Assembly (NCBI RefSeq): GCF_023502325.1
Contig: NZ_JAMFLZ010000001.1
Coordinates: 558,001-622,000 of the forward strand
Length of the DNA: 64,000 bases
Direction: 5' to 3'
Source: Wocania_A spongiicola
GTDB lineage: Bacteria > Bacteroidota > Bacteroidia > Flavobacteriales > Flavobacteriaceae
Part shown: piece after piece, positions 25,125 through 33,801 of the stretch
How the letters are laid out: the number at the start of each line of letters is the position of its first letter
Numbering within the stretch: position 1 is the first letter of the stretch
Translations under genes and position numbers: made by a program
The notes under the pieces: generated by a model
What the model was told of the DNA's origin: nothing
The model's input: the letters and a program-made list of their open reading frames with translations, nothing else
Database searches by the model: none

Positions 25125-26402
25125 ATGAGAAAGAGAATAATATTTCTAATTATAGCAATCATCATTATTTTATTTGCAATTATAAAAATTGAAATATTAA
25201 TTATTAATTATGAAAAGTTTTCTTTTTGGCTTTATCCTAAAAATCCAAATAGGAACGGTGAATTATTTAAAGTTTTTTTAAGTATTTTGGGAGCAATAGG
25301 GATTCTTTTTGGAATTTATATCTCATATAGAAGAGCTAAAGCAATTGAGAGTGGTGTTCAAAAACAAGGTGAAGTAATTAATCTCCAAAGTGAACAAATA
25401 AACCTTACCCGTAAATCTCAGATAGATGAAAGGTTCAAAAACGGTGTAGAACATTTAAGTAGTAATAATGAGCCAATAATATTAGGAGGGATTGCGGAAT
25501 TAAATCAAATTGCTAAAGAGAATCATGCTGAATACTCAGAAATAGTTTTTGATATTTTTTGTAGTTATTTGAGGTCTACTTCAAGAGAATCAAAAAGGAA
25601 CAAAACAATATTAAAAGCCATAATTAATTACTTGTTCAAAATTAGTGATGAAAATCCCTATCTAAAATATAGTGCTGATTTACAAGGAGCAGACTTGTCA
25701 GGAATACCATTGGAAAATGTGAGTTTTAGAAATTCATACATGTTTCACACTAAATTACCATATTTATTAAATTCAAGTTTAGAAGGTGCCAATCTTTTAA
25801 GTACAGTTTTCAGTAAAATTGACAACGTAAAATTTAATGGAGCTAAATTTAGAGGGGCGAGACTGTATGGTGGAGCCATAAGAAATTGTGATTTGAGTAA
25901 TATTGATAATTCAGAAGATTCTATTTTTCATTTTATTGGCTCAACGGTTGAGAATGTAAATTTTGATAATTGTATTCTTCATGGTTGGCAATTTCTTTAT
26001 TGTCAAATAAGCAATTGCTCATTTGATAATTCTAAAATATTTCATTCAAAATTTTGTTTTTCTAATTTTAATAATATTAAATTTAATAGTGTTAATGAGT
26101 TTAAAATGAATGACTTAAGGGCGTCATGTTTTGAAAATGTTGTAATGAAAGATATTGAAATAACCCATTCACTTTTTAATGGTTGTAGAAAGAAAAACCC
26201 ATATCCTATTAGCGCAATTAATGATATAAAGAATATAAAAGAGCAATTGTCTAACCTTGAAAATTCTAAATCAGACTTATCAGGTATAGAACAAATAAAC
26301 GTAGAATTTACTTACTGTAAAAGAGAAAAATTAAGTAAAATTGATATAGTTGAATTGTTTGAGTTTCTTGAATCATATAATTTTAATCAATTTATTATGT
26401 AG
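25125..26402 (+). CDS. Membrane-anchored pentapeptide-repeat protein
   Basis: The 425-aa protein has two N-terminal membrane helices (about 4-28 and 48-68) and a short coiled-coil linker (VINLQSEQINLTRKSQ). The motif ERFKNGVEHLSSNNEPIILGGIAELNQIAKENHAEYSEIVFDIFCSYLRS (about 102-150) resembles a block that commonly precedes pentapeptide repeats in membrane proteins. A degenerate right-handed pentapeptide helix follows (about 185-350: LQGADLSGIPLENVSF, SSLEGANLLSTVFS, AKFRGARLYGGAI). Such proteins are widespread in accessory DNA; no enzymatic role is known for this subtype. It is a lone gene in the island. Confidence 0.75.
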   Translation: MRKRIIFLIIAIIIILFAIIKIEILIINYEKFSFWLYPKNPNRNGELFKVFLSILGAIGILFGIYISYRRAKAIESGVQKQGEVINLQSEQINLTRKSQIDERFKNGVEHLSSNNEPIILGGIAELNQIAKENHAEYSEIVFDIFCSYLRSTSRESKRNKTILKAIINYLFKISDENPYLKYSADLQGADLSGIPLENVSFRNSYMFHTKLPYLLNSSLEGANLLSTVFSKIDNVKFNGAKFRGARLYGGAIRNCDLSNIDNSEDSIFHFIGSTVENVNFDNCILHGWQFLYCQISNCSFDNSKIFHSKFCFSNFNNIKFNSVNEFKMNDLRASCFENVVMKDIEITHSLFNGCRKKNPYPISAINDIKNIKEQLSNLENSKSDLSGIEQINVEFTYCKREKLSKIDIVELFEFLESYNFNQFIM

Positions 26403-26494
26403 TATAATTTTACTTAGGTATTTATCAAAAGCGCATGAGTCAGATAGAGTTTTAAAAATAAAAAGATATGAAATATTGTTTCTACTTGAATATA

Positions 26495-26547
26495 AGTCTG
26501 AATGTATTGATATAGAATAGGTTATGATATATCAATACATTCAGACT
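26495..26547. repeat. 20-bp perfect inverted repeat (strong hairpin)
   Basis: The arms 26495-26514 and 26528-26547 are perfectly complementary around a 13-nt centre; each reads AGTCTGAATGTATTGATAT from the outer end. There is no T run on either side, so it is not a typical intrinsic terminator. It lies between two plus-strand genes in the 26403-26700 gap, which otherwise shows only a TAACTTTG box (26687-26694) just before the next start codon. Confidence 0.75.
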
Positions 26548-26700
26548 GTAAGATTATTTCAATTCTTGTACTGAAGCGCAAGGCAATATCAAAAAGCAAC
26601 ATTAAGATATTTGAACTTTGACGTGTAACACAAAGTCTTTTTTACTATTGAAAAGTTAAAACGTATTACAAGTAATTATTATTTATTAACTTTGTAAACT

Positions 26701-26901
26701 ATGTCAGATACTAAAAGAATTTCCAAGAAAACTCAAGAACAAGAATTAATTGAGGATTATGAAAATTTAATCGGCTCATCTGAATTCTCATTTGTTGTTC
26801 CTATGGAATGGAGTAATGAAGGTGATTCCATTAAACGATTTTCACTTTACGAAGATTATACTCCTGTGAAAACTTCAGGAGGTACAATCTTAAATCTTTA
26901 A
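26701..26901 (+). CDS. Small protein upstream of the SDH protease, unknown function
   Basis: The 66-aa product (MSDTKRISKKTQEQELIEDYENLIGSSEFSF...) starts with a charged helix and ends in a short beta-like segment (GGTILNL). I recognise no family. It lies 9 nt upstream of the protease gene, so the two are one operon. Its promoter-like TAACTTTG is only 6 nt from the ATG, so the mRNA may be nearly leaderless or the true start may differ. A partner, inhibitor or substrate-adaptor role for the protease is a reasonable guess only. Confidence 0.55.
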   Translation: MSDTKRISKKTQEQELIEDYENLIGSSEFSFVVPMEWSNEGDSIKRFSLYEDYTPVKTSGGTILNL

Positions 26902-26910
26902 TATTGAACT

Positions 26911-27822
26911 ATGCCAAATTGGGGAGAAGTATTAAAAGAAATACAAGAAACTCATAAAAAGTATCCAGGTAAAAACCCACTTGACATTGTCAGAAGAAAA
27001 TACCTTAAAAAAGTTTCTACTGTTACCTCTAGAAATGTTATAGCTTATTATTCTGGTTGGCTACAAAAACCAAAGGCTCCAGATACTGCTGTTAACGATA
27101 AAGATAAGTCTGGATTTATGCTTACCATTCATAAAATGGATAAGTCTAAAGGCTTAGATTTAATACTTCATACTCCAGGTGGAGATTTAGCAGCCACAGA
27201 ATCTTTAGTTGATTATCTTTACTCAATGTTTGGTCATAATATACGAGTTATTGTACCTCAAATATCAATGTCTGCTGGAACTATGATAGCCTTGTCCGCA
27301 AAAGAAATTATTTTAGGAAAACATTCTAATTTAGGTCCAATTGACCCTCAAATGGGAGGCATGGCTTGTCAGGCCATTCTTAATGAATTTGAAGACGCTA
27401 AGAGAGACATTAAATCTAATCCACATGCTGCATCATTATGGCAAGTAATTATAAGTAAATATCACCCAACATTCTTAGGTGCTTGTAAACAGGCAATTGA
27501 TTGGTCTGAAAATATGGTTAGCCAGTGGTTAATAGATAACATGTGTTCAGATGATACTAGTAAGGTTGGTGGTATAATGAAAATGTTTGCAGATCATAAA
27601 AAACAAAAATCTCATGCAAGGCATATTTCTAAAAAACAATGTGAGGAAGTTGGGCTTAATATAATATCCCTAGAAGATAACAAAGAATTGCAAGATGCGG
27701 TTCTTACAACACATCACGCCTTCATGCACGCATTTGCAAGTACAAATGCTGTTAAAATTATTGAAAATCATAATGGGATAGCTTATGTAGAACAATCAGT
27801 TCCTTCTATTCCAACTAAATAA
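26911..27822 (+). CDS. SDH/SppA-type Clp-fold serine protease
   Basis: The 303-aa protein belongs to the crotonase/Clp-fold peptidases of the serine dehydrogenase proteinase (SDH) group. It has the oxyanion loop HTPGGDLAATESLVDYL (87-103), the nucleophile S121 in QISMSAGTMIALSA, and the following AKEIILGKHSNLGPIDPQMGG (130-150), where SppA-like enzymes carry conserved charged residues. There is no signal peptide or membrane helix, so it acts in the cytoplasm. Catalytic substrates of the family are poorly known. It follows a 66-aa gene by 9 nt within a tRNA-anchored island. Confidence 0.85.
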   Translation: MPNWGEVLKEIQETHKKYPGKNPLDIVRRKYLKKVSTVTSRNVIAYYSGWLQKPKAPDTAVNDKDKSGFMLTIHKMDKSKGLDLILHTPGGDLAATESLVDYLYSMFGHNIRVIVPQISMSAGTMIALSAKEIILGKHSNLGPIDPQMGGMACQAILNEFEDAKRDIKSNPHAASLWQVIISKYHPTFLGACKQAIDWSENMVSQWLIDNMCSDDTSKVGGIMKMFADHKKQKSHARHISKKQCEEVGLNIISLEDNKELQDAVLTTHHAFMHAFASTNAVKIIENHNGIAYVEQSVPSIPTK

Positions 27823-27905
27823 TATAATTTTTCATCTCCCTATTCTTTTATGGAGGATTGATTATTTTTTTTATAAAAATAACCTCAGTCATTTTATAAT
27901 CTATC

Positions 27906-27926
27906 TAGAGCCCCGTCCAAACTACA
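27906..27926 (+). repeat. Possible degenerate tRNA-Asp 3' end (att remnant)
   Basis: TAGAGCCCCGTCCAAACTACA resembles the tRNA-Asp 3' end CGAGTCCCGTCCAGACCGCA at most positions, including CCCGTCCA and AC. It could be the decayed right end of an earlier insertion inside the island. The rest of the 27823-28177 gap is AT-rich; I see only the near-repeat AAAAGGGACCGTTAATC / AAAAAGGGATCATGTAAT at about 28078-28115. Confidence 0.4.
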
Positions 27927-28177
27927 ATCTAAAAAACAGATAATTCAAGTTTTGAATCAGATGGTAATGAAATGGAAGTTTGGAAGCATTTTGGAATAAT
28001 TGTAATTTTATAGAAATACACCTAGAAATTGTGATTTTATATAATAAAAGGGATGAAATTAGGTGCACATTAAAATGTAAAAGGGACCGTTAATCTAAAA
28101 AGGGATCATGTAATAAAATACTTCTTTTTTAATTTCTATATTGGTAGTTTAAATACATTAAATTCTTTTGAGTATAA

Positions 28178-31100
28178 ATGTGTAAATTAAGAATACTACT
28201 ATTTCTTTACTTTTTAACTACAATAACAGCTTTTGCCCAGAAAGAAGCCAATATCTGGTATTTTGGACGTAATGCTGGATTGGATTTTAACAGTGGAAAC
28301 CCAGTAGCACTTACCGATGGGGAATTAAACACTACAGAAGGCTGTGCTACAATCTCAAATAATGATGGAGAGCTGCTTTTCTATACTGATGGAATTACAG
28401 TTTGGAATAGGATTCATCAAGTAATGCTTAATGGAAATGACTTACAAGGACATGATTCTAGTACTCATTCAGCAATAATTGTTCCTAAACCTGATAGTGA
28501 TAAGTTATATTATATTTTCACGATTGATAAACAAGGTGGAAATAAAGGAATTCAATATTCTGAGGTTGATATGAATATGGATGGAGGATTGGGTGGTGTT
28601 ACCTTAAATAAAAACATTAAACTCCATTCTCCAGTAACTGAAAAATTAACTGCAGTTGTAGGATGTAATGGAGACTGTATATGGGTAATTACTCATAAAA
28701 TAAATAGTAGCGAATTTTTATCTTACAAAGTGACTAGTCTAGGAGTTAATGAAACACCTATAGTTAGTGATTCAGGGTCAGTTTCAACAGGTTTTCAAGG
28801 CTCAATTGGTGCCATAAAAGCATCTCCAAATGGAAGAAAAATTGCTGTAGCTCGCCTTGTTCAAAATGTGCAAATTTTTGATTTTAATTCCGATAATGGA
28901 ATTATAAGCAACGCGTTAACCCTTCTGAACAATGGAGGTCCTGACGGCTATTATGGTATTGAGTTTTCTCCCAATGGAAATATTCTATATGTAGGTTTAG
29001 AATATGGAGGAGTTTTTCAGTTTAACTTAAGAGCTGGGTCTATTGATGATATAATATCCTCTAAAATAGAAATCACTAAAGACCTTTTTGGCTATGGGGC
29101 TCTTCAATTAGCTGTTAATGGAAAGATTTATATAACTGATCAAGGTAGTGATTATTTAGAAGTTATCAATAATCCTAATATTGTTGGCTTAGGTTGTGAT
29201 TTTCAATCTAATGCAGTTTATTTGGGAGGACAAGTTACTGAGATTGGACTTCCGCCATTTATTCAATCATTTTTTCATATTGAAGGTATTATAGCAGAAG
29301 ATATATGTTTTGGAAATCTAACAAAGTTTTTATTAAATGACACTGTAGATTCTGTGGTATGGGATTTTGGAGACCCAGCTTCAGGAAGTAATAATAATTC
29401 AACTGATTTAGAGCCAACACATATATTTACAAGTCCAGGAACTTATGAAGTTAGTGTTACTGCAACTGTGGGAGTGAACACAGCAATAGAAACTACAACA
29501 GTAACTATTTATGAGCAACCTGTAGCAACAAAACCTCACGATATATTATTATGTGATTTATTAGGAGATATTACTTTTGATCTTGAAAGCCATAGTATTC
29601 ATGTCTTAAATGGTTTAGACCCTAATGTTTTTGGAGTGAATTATTATGAAGGGATGACAAACTATACCAATGGAATAAAAATAAGCCCTCCAGAAGCCTA
29701 TACCAATTCATTAAATTTTTTCACACAAGAAATTATAGCTGAAGTTTATAATAAACAAAACCCTGAGTGTACAGATGTTACAGAGTTTAATATAGGAATA
29801 TATAAAACCCCTGAATTAGAATCATCAGCGAATCTTTCAAGCTTAACACAATGTGATAATTCTAATTCAGGGTCGGATACAGATGGTTTTGCTGAATTTG
29901 ACCTTACAAAACAAGAACCTAATTTATTGCTAAATGGAGTAGCTTCAGAAGTGCATTACAATTACTTTACAGATGCAGCTTTAACTCAACCTATTGCGAC
30001 ACCAAATTCATTCACAAATACTCAAAACCCACAAACTATTTATGTAGAAGGAGTAAGTAATGCTAATAATCAATGTAAAACTACAACATCATTTGCTGTT
30101 GAAGTTTTTGAACTTCCAAGTGTAACTCCAGTAGTAGAACTAAAGCAGTGCGATGAAGATTTAGATGGTTTTTTTAGTGCATTTAATTTAAACGAAGTTA
30201 TAAATGAAATAACAACTAATGCAGCTAATGAAACGGTTACTTTTTATGAATCTCAAGCAGATGCTGAAAATAATAACAACCCTATAACGAACCCTACAAT
30301 ATATTCTAATCAAACTCCAAGTTCAGATTCTGTTTGGGCTAGAGTAGAAAATAATAATGGCTGTTTTAGAACGTCACAAGTTAATCTAACAGTAACTACA
30401 ACTCAAATACCAAATACATTCATTAGAGAATTTTATGTATGTGATGATGATTCTGATGGGATTTCAAATTTTGATTTTAGTAGTGTGCATTCAGAAATAG
30501 AAGCAATGTTTCCAATGGGGCAACAATTAATAGTTGCTTATTACAGAAATGAAGCTGATGCACTAGCAGAAGAGAACCCTATTACTGATATTTTAAATTA
30601 TAATAATATTGGTTACCCAAATACTCAGCAAATTTATGTAAGAGTAGATAGTAAAGTGGATAATGACTGTTTAGGGTTAGGAGCGCATATTAATTTATAT
30701 GTAGAAGCACAGCCAATTGCTAATCCAGTAAGCATAGAAAGGCAGTGTGATGATGACCAGGACAATATGTTTCCATTTAATACATCGCAAATAGAAGCAA
30801 CATTATTAAGTGGCCAATCTTTATCAGATGTTACAGTAGCATATTTTGATGAAAATAATAACTTTTTACCAAGCCCATTACCTAATCCTTTTTTAACATC
30901 AAGTCAGTTAATAACAGCTAGAGTAACAAATAATAATGTTAATGATGGAAGTTGTTTTGACGAAACTACTTTAGAATTTATCGTAGACAAGCTACCTATA
31001 GCAAATCCCGTTCCAGACCAAATATCATGTGATGATGGAATAGATGATGCAGATGGATTTCATGAATTTGATACTTCTTTAATTGAGGGTACTATACTTA

Positions 31101-32014
31101 ATGGACAAACTGGTATGGTAGTACATTATTATGATGTGAATGGAATAGAGCTTTTTAGTCCTTTACCCAATCCATTTAATACACAAACACAAACAATTAG
31201 AGTAGAGGTATTAAACCCAATGAATCCAAGTTGCACAGACACAACAGAGGTTGAGTTTATAGTTAACCCATTACCTAATTTTTCAATAGATACTCCTCAA
31301 ATAGTGTGTTCTTCTGACCCAACATTTACTGTAGTTTTAAATCCAGAAGAAAATGATGCTAATGAAATGTTTAACTATGAATGGGTTTATGAAGATGGAA
31401 CAATATTATCTAACGCTACGACTTTGACAGTATCTAGACCAGGAACCTATTCAATTACATTAACTAAAACTGATGGTACAGATTGTTCTAGAACTAGAGA
31501 TGTTTTTGTAAATGCTTCAGAATTAGCTACGATAGAGGCAGATGATATTATTATCGTGGATGCATCAAACAATAATACTATTACAATTAACTTGAGTGAT
31601 TTAGGACAAGGAGATTATGAGTTTGCATTAGATGATGAGTTTTCATTTTATCAAGACAATCCAATATTTAAAAATGTTAGTGCTGGTGTACACACATTAT
31701 ATATAAGAGACAAAAAGGGATGTGGTACAAGTTTTATTGATATATCTGTTATTGGCTTTCCTAAATACTTTACACCCAATGGAGATGGAACTCATGATTT
31801 TTGGCAGGTAAAAGGAGTAGATAATAGATTTCAAACTAACAGTGATATCTTTATTTATAATCGCTATGGAAAGCTGATAAAGCAAATAAACCCTAATTCA
31901 AAAGGATGGGATGGTACTTTTAATGGAAAAATGCTACCTGTAGATGATTATTGGTTTAGTGTAAATTTGGATGATGGAAGATTATTTAAAGGTCATTTTG
32001 CTTTAAAAAGATGA
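28178..32014 (+). CDS. Giant secreted PKD protein with type B T9SS sorting domain
   Basis: The 1278-aa protein has a signal peptide (ILLFLYFLTTITAFAQ) and a beta-propeller-like N-terminal third (to about 365, with FSPNGNILYVGLEYGG). A PKD domain follows (about 370-450, VWDFGDP...PTHIFTSPGTYEVSVTA), then six repeats of about 100 residues, most starting CD...DG...F (for example QCDEDLDGFFSAFNL, VCDDDSDGISNFDF), and an Ig-like segment. The C-terminal gliding-motility type B sorting domain is FPKYFTPNGDGTHDFW...WDGTFNGKMLPVDDYWFSV. The type IX system exports such proteins to the cell surface. An adhesin or binding role is likely. It is the last cargo gene before the right repeat. Confidence 0.88.
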   Translation: MCKLRILLFLYFLTTITAFAQKEANIWYFGRNAGLDFNSGNPVALTDGELNTTEGCATISNNDGELLFYTDGITVWNRIHQVMLNGNDLQGHDSSTHSAIIVPKPDSDKLYYIFTIDKQGGNKGIQYSEVDMNMDGGLGGVTLNKNIKLHSPVTEKLTAVVGCNGDCIWVITHKINSSEFLSYKVTSLGVNETPIVSDSGSVSTGFQGSIGAIKASPNGRKIAVARLVQNVQIFDFNSDNGIISNALTLLNNGGPDGYYGIEFSPNGNILYVGLEYGGVFQFNLRAGSIDDIISSKIEITKDLFGYGALQLAVNGKIYITDQGSDYLEVINNPNIVGLGCDFQSNAVYLGGQVTEIGLPPFIQSFFHIEGIIAEDICFGNLTKFLLNDTVDSVVWDFGDPASGSNNNSTDLEPTHIFTSPGTYEVSVTATVGVNTAIETTTVTIYEQPVATKPHDILLCDLLGDITFDLESHSIHVLNGLDPNVFGVNYYEGMTNYTNGIKISPPEAYTNSLNFFTQEIIAEVYNKQNPECTDVTEFNIGIYKTPELESSANLSSLTQCDNSNSGSDTDGFAEFDLTKQEPNLLLNGVASEVHYNYFTDAALTQPIATPNSFTNTQNPQTIYVEGVSNANNQCKTTTSFAVEVFELPSVTPVVELKQCDEDLDGFFSAFNLNEVINEITTNAANETVTFYESQADAENNNNPITNPTIYSNQTPSSDSVWARVENNNGCFRTSQVNLTVTTTQIPNTFIREFYVCDDDSDGISNFDFSSVHSEIEAMFPMGQQLIVAYYRNEADALAEENPITDILNYNNIGYPNTQQIYVRVDSKVDNDCLGLGAHINLYVEAQPIANPVSIERQCDDDQDNMFPFNTSQIEATLLSGQSLSDVTVAYFDENNNFLPSPLPNPFLTSSQLITARVTNNNVNDGSCFDETTLEFIVDKLPIANPVPDQISCDDGIDDADGFHEFDTSLIEGTILNGQTGMVVHYYDVNGIELFSPLPNPFNTQTQTIRVEVLNPMNPSCTDTTEVEFIVNPLPNFSIDTPQIVCSSDPTFTVVLNPEENDANEMFNYEWVYEDGTILSNATTLTVSRPGTYSITLTKTDGTDCSRTRDVFVNASELATIEADDIIIVDASNNNTITINLSDLGQGDYEFALDDEFSFYQDNPIFKNVSAGVHTLYIRDKKGCGTSFIDISVIGFPKYFTPNGDGTHDFWQVKGVDNRFQTNSDIFIYNRYGKLIKQINPNSKGWDGTFNGKMLPVDDYWFSVNLDDGRLFKGHFALKR

Positions 32015-32083
32015 TTTTAACACAAAAAACAAAATTATTAATTATAACACATTGATTGTTAGTATGATGAAAATTAATTCTAA

Positions 32084-32235
32084 AGTCCCGTCCAGACCGC
32101 AAGTATTGCTAAAAGCTCTAAGAGATTAGGGCTTTTTTTGGCAATTAAATGAAGTTGTGTTGTTCCTAGAGAAATCTAGGACGTAGTTATACCAAAGTTA
32201 ATTTGGTATTCCAATGAGAAGCTTTCCTTTTTTCT
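32084..32235 (+). repeat. Right copy of 152-bp perfect direct repeat (attR region)
   Basis: Identical to 12813-12964, offset 19271 bp. It opens with the 17-nt tRNA-Asp 3' end (AGTCCCGTCCAGACCGC) without the rest of a tRNA, as expected of a right attachment site, and then has the tRNA terminator copy (32112-32139) and two hairpins. That the identity runs 135 bp past the tRNA suggests that the next segment begins with the same element end. The remaining gap to 32359 holds a second terminator copy and a promoter-like segment. Confidence 0.9.
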
Positions 32236-32345
32236 GTATAGAAAATAGGGATGCTTTTTTGTTTTAGGGCTATTGCATTAGCAATATTTTATTCTTCTAT
32301 AACCTGTGACTTTTTATTCGCGATAGTGTCTTATGCTTAAATATT
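32219..32345 (+). repeat. Terminator/promoter module, copy 1
   Basis: This segment (hairpin AAGCTTTCC...GGGATGCTTTTTTGTTTT, then TTAGCAATAT, GTGACTTT and TAGTGTCTTA) recurs in order at 32725-32853. The first 70 bp are nearly identical, and the later motifs are spaced differently. It precedes the yegP-like gene. Confidence 0.65.
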
Positions 32346-32359
32346 AAACCCTAGTCAAA

Positions 32360-32689
32360 ATGGCAAAATTTGAAATTTATAAAAACAAAAGAGGAGAGTT
32401 TAGATTTAGATTAAAAGCAGGTAACGGGCAGAATATACTTGCTAGCGAAGGTTACTCAGTTAAATCTGGCTGTATTAATGGAATAGAATCTGTTAGAAAA
32501 AACGCTTCAGATGATTCCAGATTTGATAGACTCACAACATCAAACGGCAAGCCTTATTTTAATTTAAAAGCCTCTAATGGACAAGTTATTGGCACTAGTG
32601 AAATGTATTCTTTTGTAAGTGCTATGGAGAATGGAATAAACTCTGTCAAAACCAATGCATCTATAGCTACGGTTGAAGATTTATCGTAG
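32360..32689 (+). CDS. YegP family protein (two DUF1508 repeats)
   Basis: The 109-aa protein contains two tandem DUF1508 units: FEIYKNKRGEFRFRLKAGNGQNILASEGY (4-32) and a second starting at PYFNLKASNGQVIGTSEMY, each followed by a helix with GI.SV..NA. YegP-type proteins are small, cytoplasmic and of unknown biochemical role. The length and doubled repeat are typical. The gene stands alone between two copies of the same terminator/promoter module. Confidence 0.9.
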   Translation: MAKFEIYKNKRGEFRFRLKAGNGQNILASEGYSVKSGCINGIESVRKNASDDSRFDRLTTSNGKPYFNLKASNGQVIGTSEMYSFVSAMENGINSVKTNASIATVEDLS

Positions 32690-32724
32690 ATAACCAGCGT
32701 AATTTCAAATAATTACTAAAACAA

Positions 32725-32853
32725 AAGCTTTCCTTTTTCTGTATAGAAAATAGGGATGCTTTTTTGTTTTGGGCAATTGAGTTAGCAATATATTACTTCC
32801 CTTTTAATTATTTAAATAGCGTGACTTTATTTAATATGTAGTGTCTTAACAAT
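32725..32853 (+). repeat. Terminator/promoter module, copy 2
   Basis: The hairpin at 32725-32770 ends yegP transcription. The segment then repeats TTAGCAATAT, GTGACTTTATTTAA and TAGTGTCTTA of copy 1 in front of the small lipoprotein gene. This duplication suggests that single-gene cassettes were added by recombination between modules. Confidence 0.6.
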
Positions 32854-32877
32854 GTTGAACAAGTAAATTTATCAATT

Positions 32878-33102
32878 ATGAAAAGAATAAATGGTTTAAT
32901 CATTTTGTTGTTATTAATAGTCTTTGGTTGTGGCGATAAAAAAGAAGAGAAGGAAGTAGAAAGCGATTCAGTAAAACTAGAAAAACTGCATGTAGAACAA
33001 GAAATAAAAGTATTAGAAGCAGTAGCTGAAGAGATCAAAAAGACTGAAGTAAGTATTGAAGAATCCATAAAAAAACTGGATGAAATGTTTAATGAATTAT
33101 AA
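32878..33102 (+). CDS. Small lipoprotein with coiled-coil
   Basis: The 74-aa product has a lipoprotein signal (MKRINGLIILLLLIVFGC, Cys 18). A charged helical region follows (KLEKLHVEQEIKVLEAVAEEIKKTEVSIEESIKKLDEMF) with a heptad pattern, likely a coiled coil. I recognise no family. It is 11 nt upstream of the next secreted Lys/Glu-rich protein and probably forms an operon with it. Confidence 0.7.
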   Translation: MKRINGLIILLLLIVFGCGDKKEEKEVESDSVKLEKLHVEQEIKVLEAVAEEIKKTEVSIEESIKKLDEMFNEL

Positions 33103-33113
33103 AACTAAGAGTC

Positions 33114-33680
33114 ATGAAAAAAATATTTAAAAAGATAGTAGTTCTTATGTTATTATTGGGTTTTATTACTCAAAATAGTTTTGCACAAAAACCAGATAAA
33201 CCAGGTAAAAAAGATAAAACTGAAAAGCAAATTACAAAAGAAGCTAAAGAAGGGAAAGAATTAAAAATCAACAAGAAGGATAAAGCCGAAAAAAAGTTAA
33301 AGAATAAGGAAAAAGATCTAAAGGATAAAAAGGAGCAAATCGAGAATAAAGGAAATTCTTATGGGAAGAATAAAGAAGGACTTGAAGGTAAAGATTTTGG
33401 TAAAGAACGCGCAAGACAGGCTAAATTAAATAAAGAGCAAAGAATTAAGGAATTAAAAAATTCTGTTGAAAAAGGGGAATCTAAAGCAAATAGTACAAGA
33501 GAACGAGTAAAAAAAATAAAAGAAGACTTAAAACAACAGAAGAAAGACGGTAAGTTGACAGAACAAGAGTATGAAGAAAAGGTTGAGAAATTAAAAGATA
33601 TTGAAAAAGAAGTTGATGCTTTAGAAGAGAAAGTTAAAAAAGGGAAGAAGTTAGGCAAGTCATCAATAAAAGAGCAATAA
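33114..33680 (+). CDS. Secreted Lys/Glu-rich coiled-coil protein
   Basis: The 188-aa product has a signal peptide (VVLMLLLGFITQNSFAQ). About 160 residues of Lys/Glu/Asp-rich low-complexity helix follow (KPGKKDKTEKQITKEAKEGK, and later VEKLKDIEKEVDALEEKVKKGKK). No domain can be named. A long periplasmic or surface coiled coil is the structural reading. It pairs with the preceding lipoprotein, which has a similar composition. Confidence 0.65.
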   Translation: MKKIFKKIVVLMLLLGFITQNSFAQKPDKPGKKDKTEKQITKEAKEGKELKINKKDKAEKKLKNKEKDLKDKKEQIENKGNSYGKNKEGLEGKDFGKERARQAKLNKEQRIKELKNSVEKGESKANSTRERVKKIKEDLKQQKKDGKLTEQEYEEKVEKLKDIEKEVDALEEKVKKGKKLGKSSIKEQ

Positions 33681-33801
33681 AATTTGATACATCTATTATA
33701 AAGAAAGTAATATAATGTGCATTTTATCGAAAAACACAGTAATATATTGCTATAGTTTATAGTTGATGTTACTTTTGTAAATATCTGAAAAAAAAGAAGT
33801 T

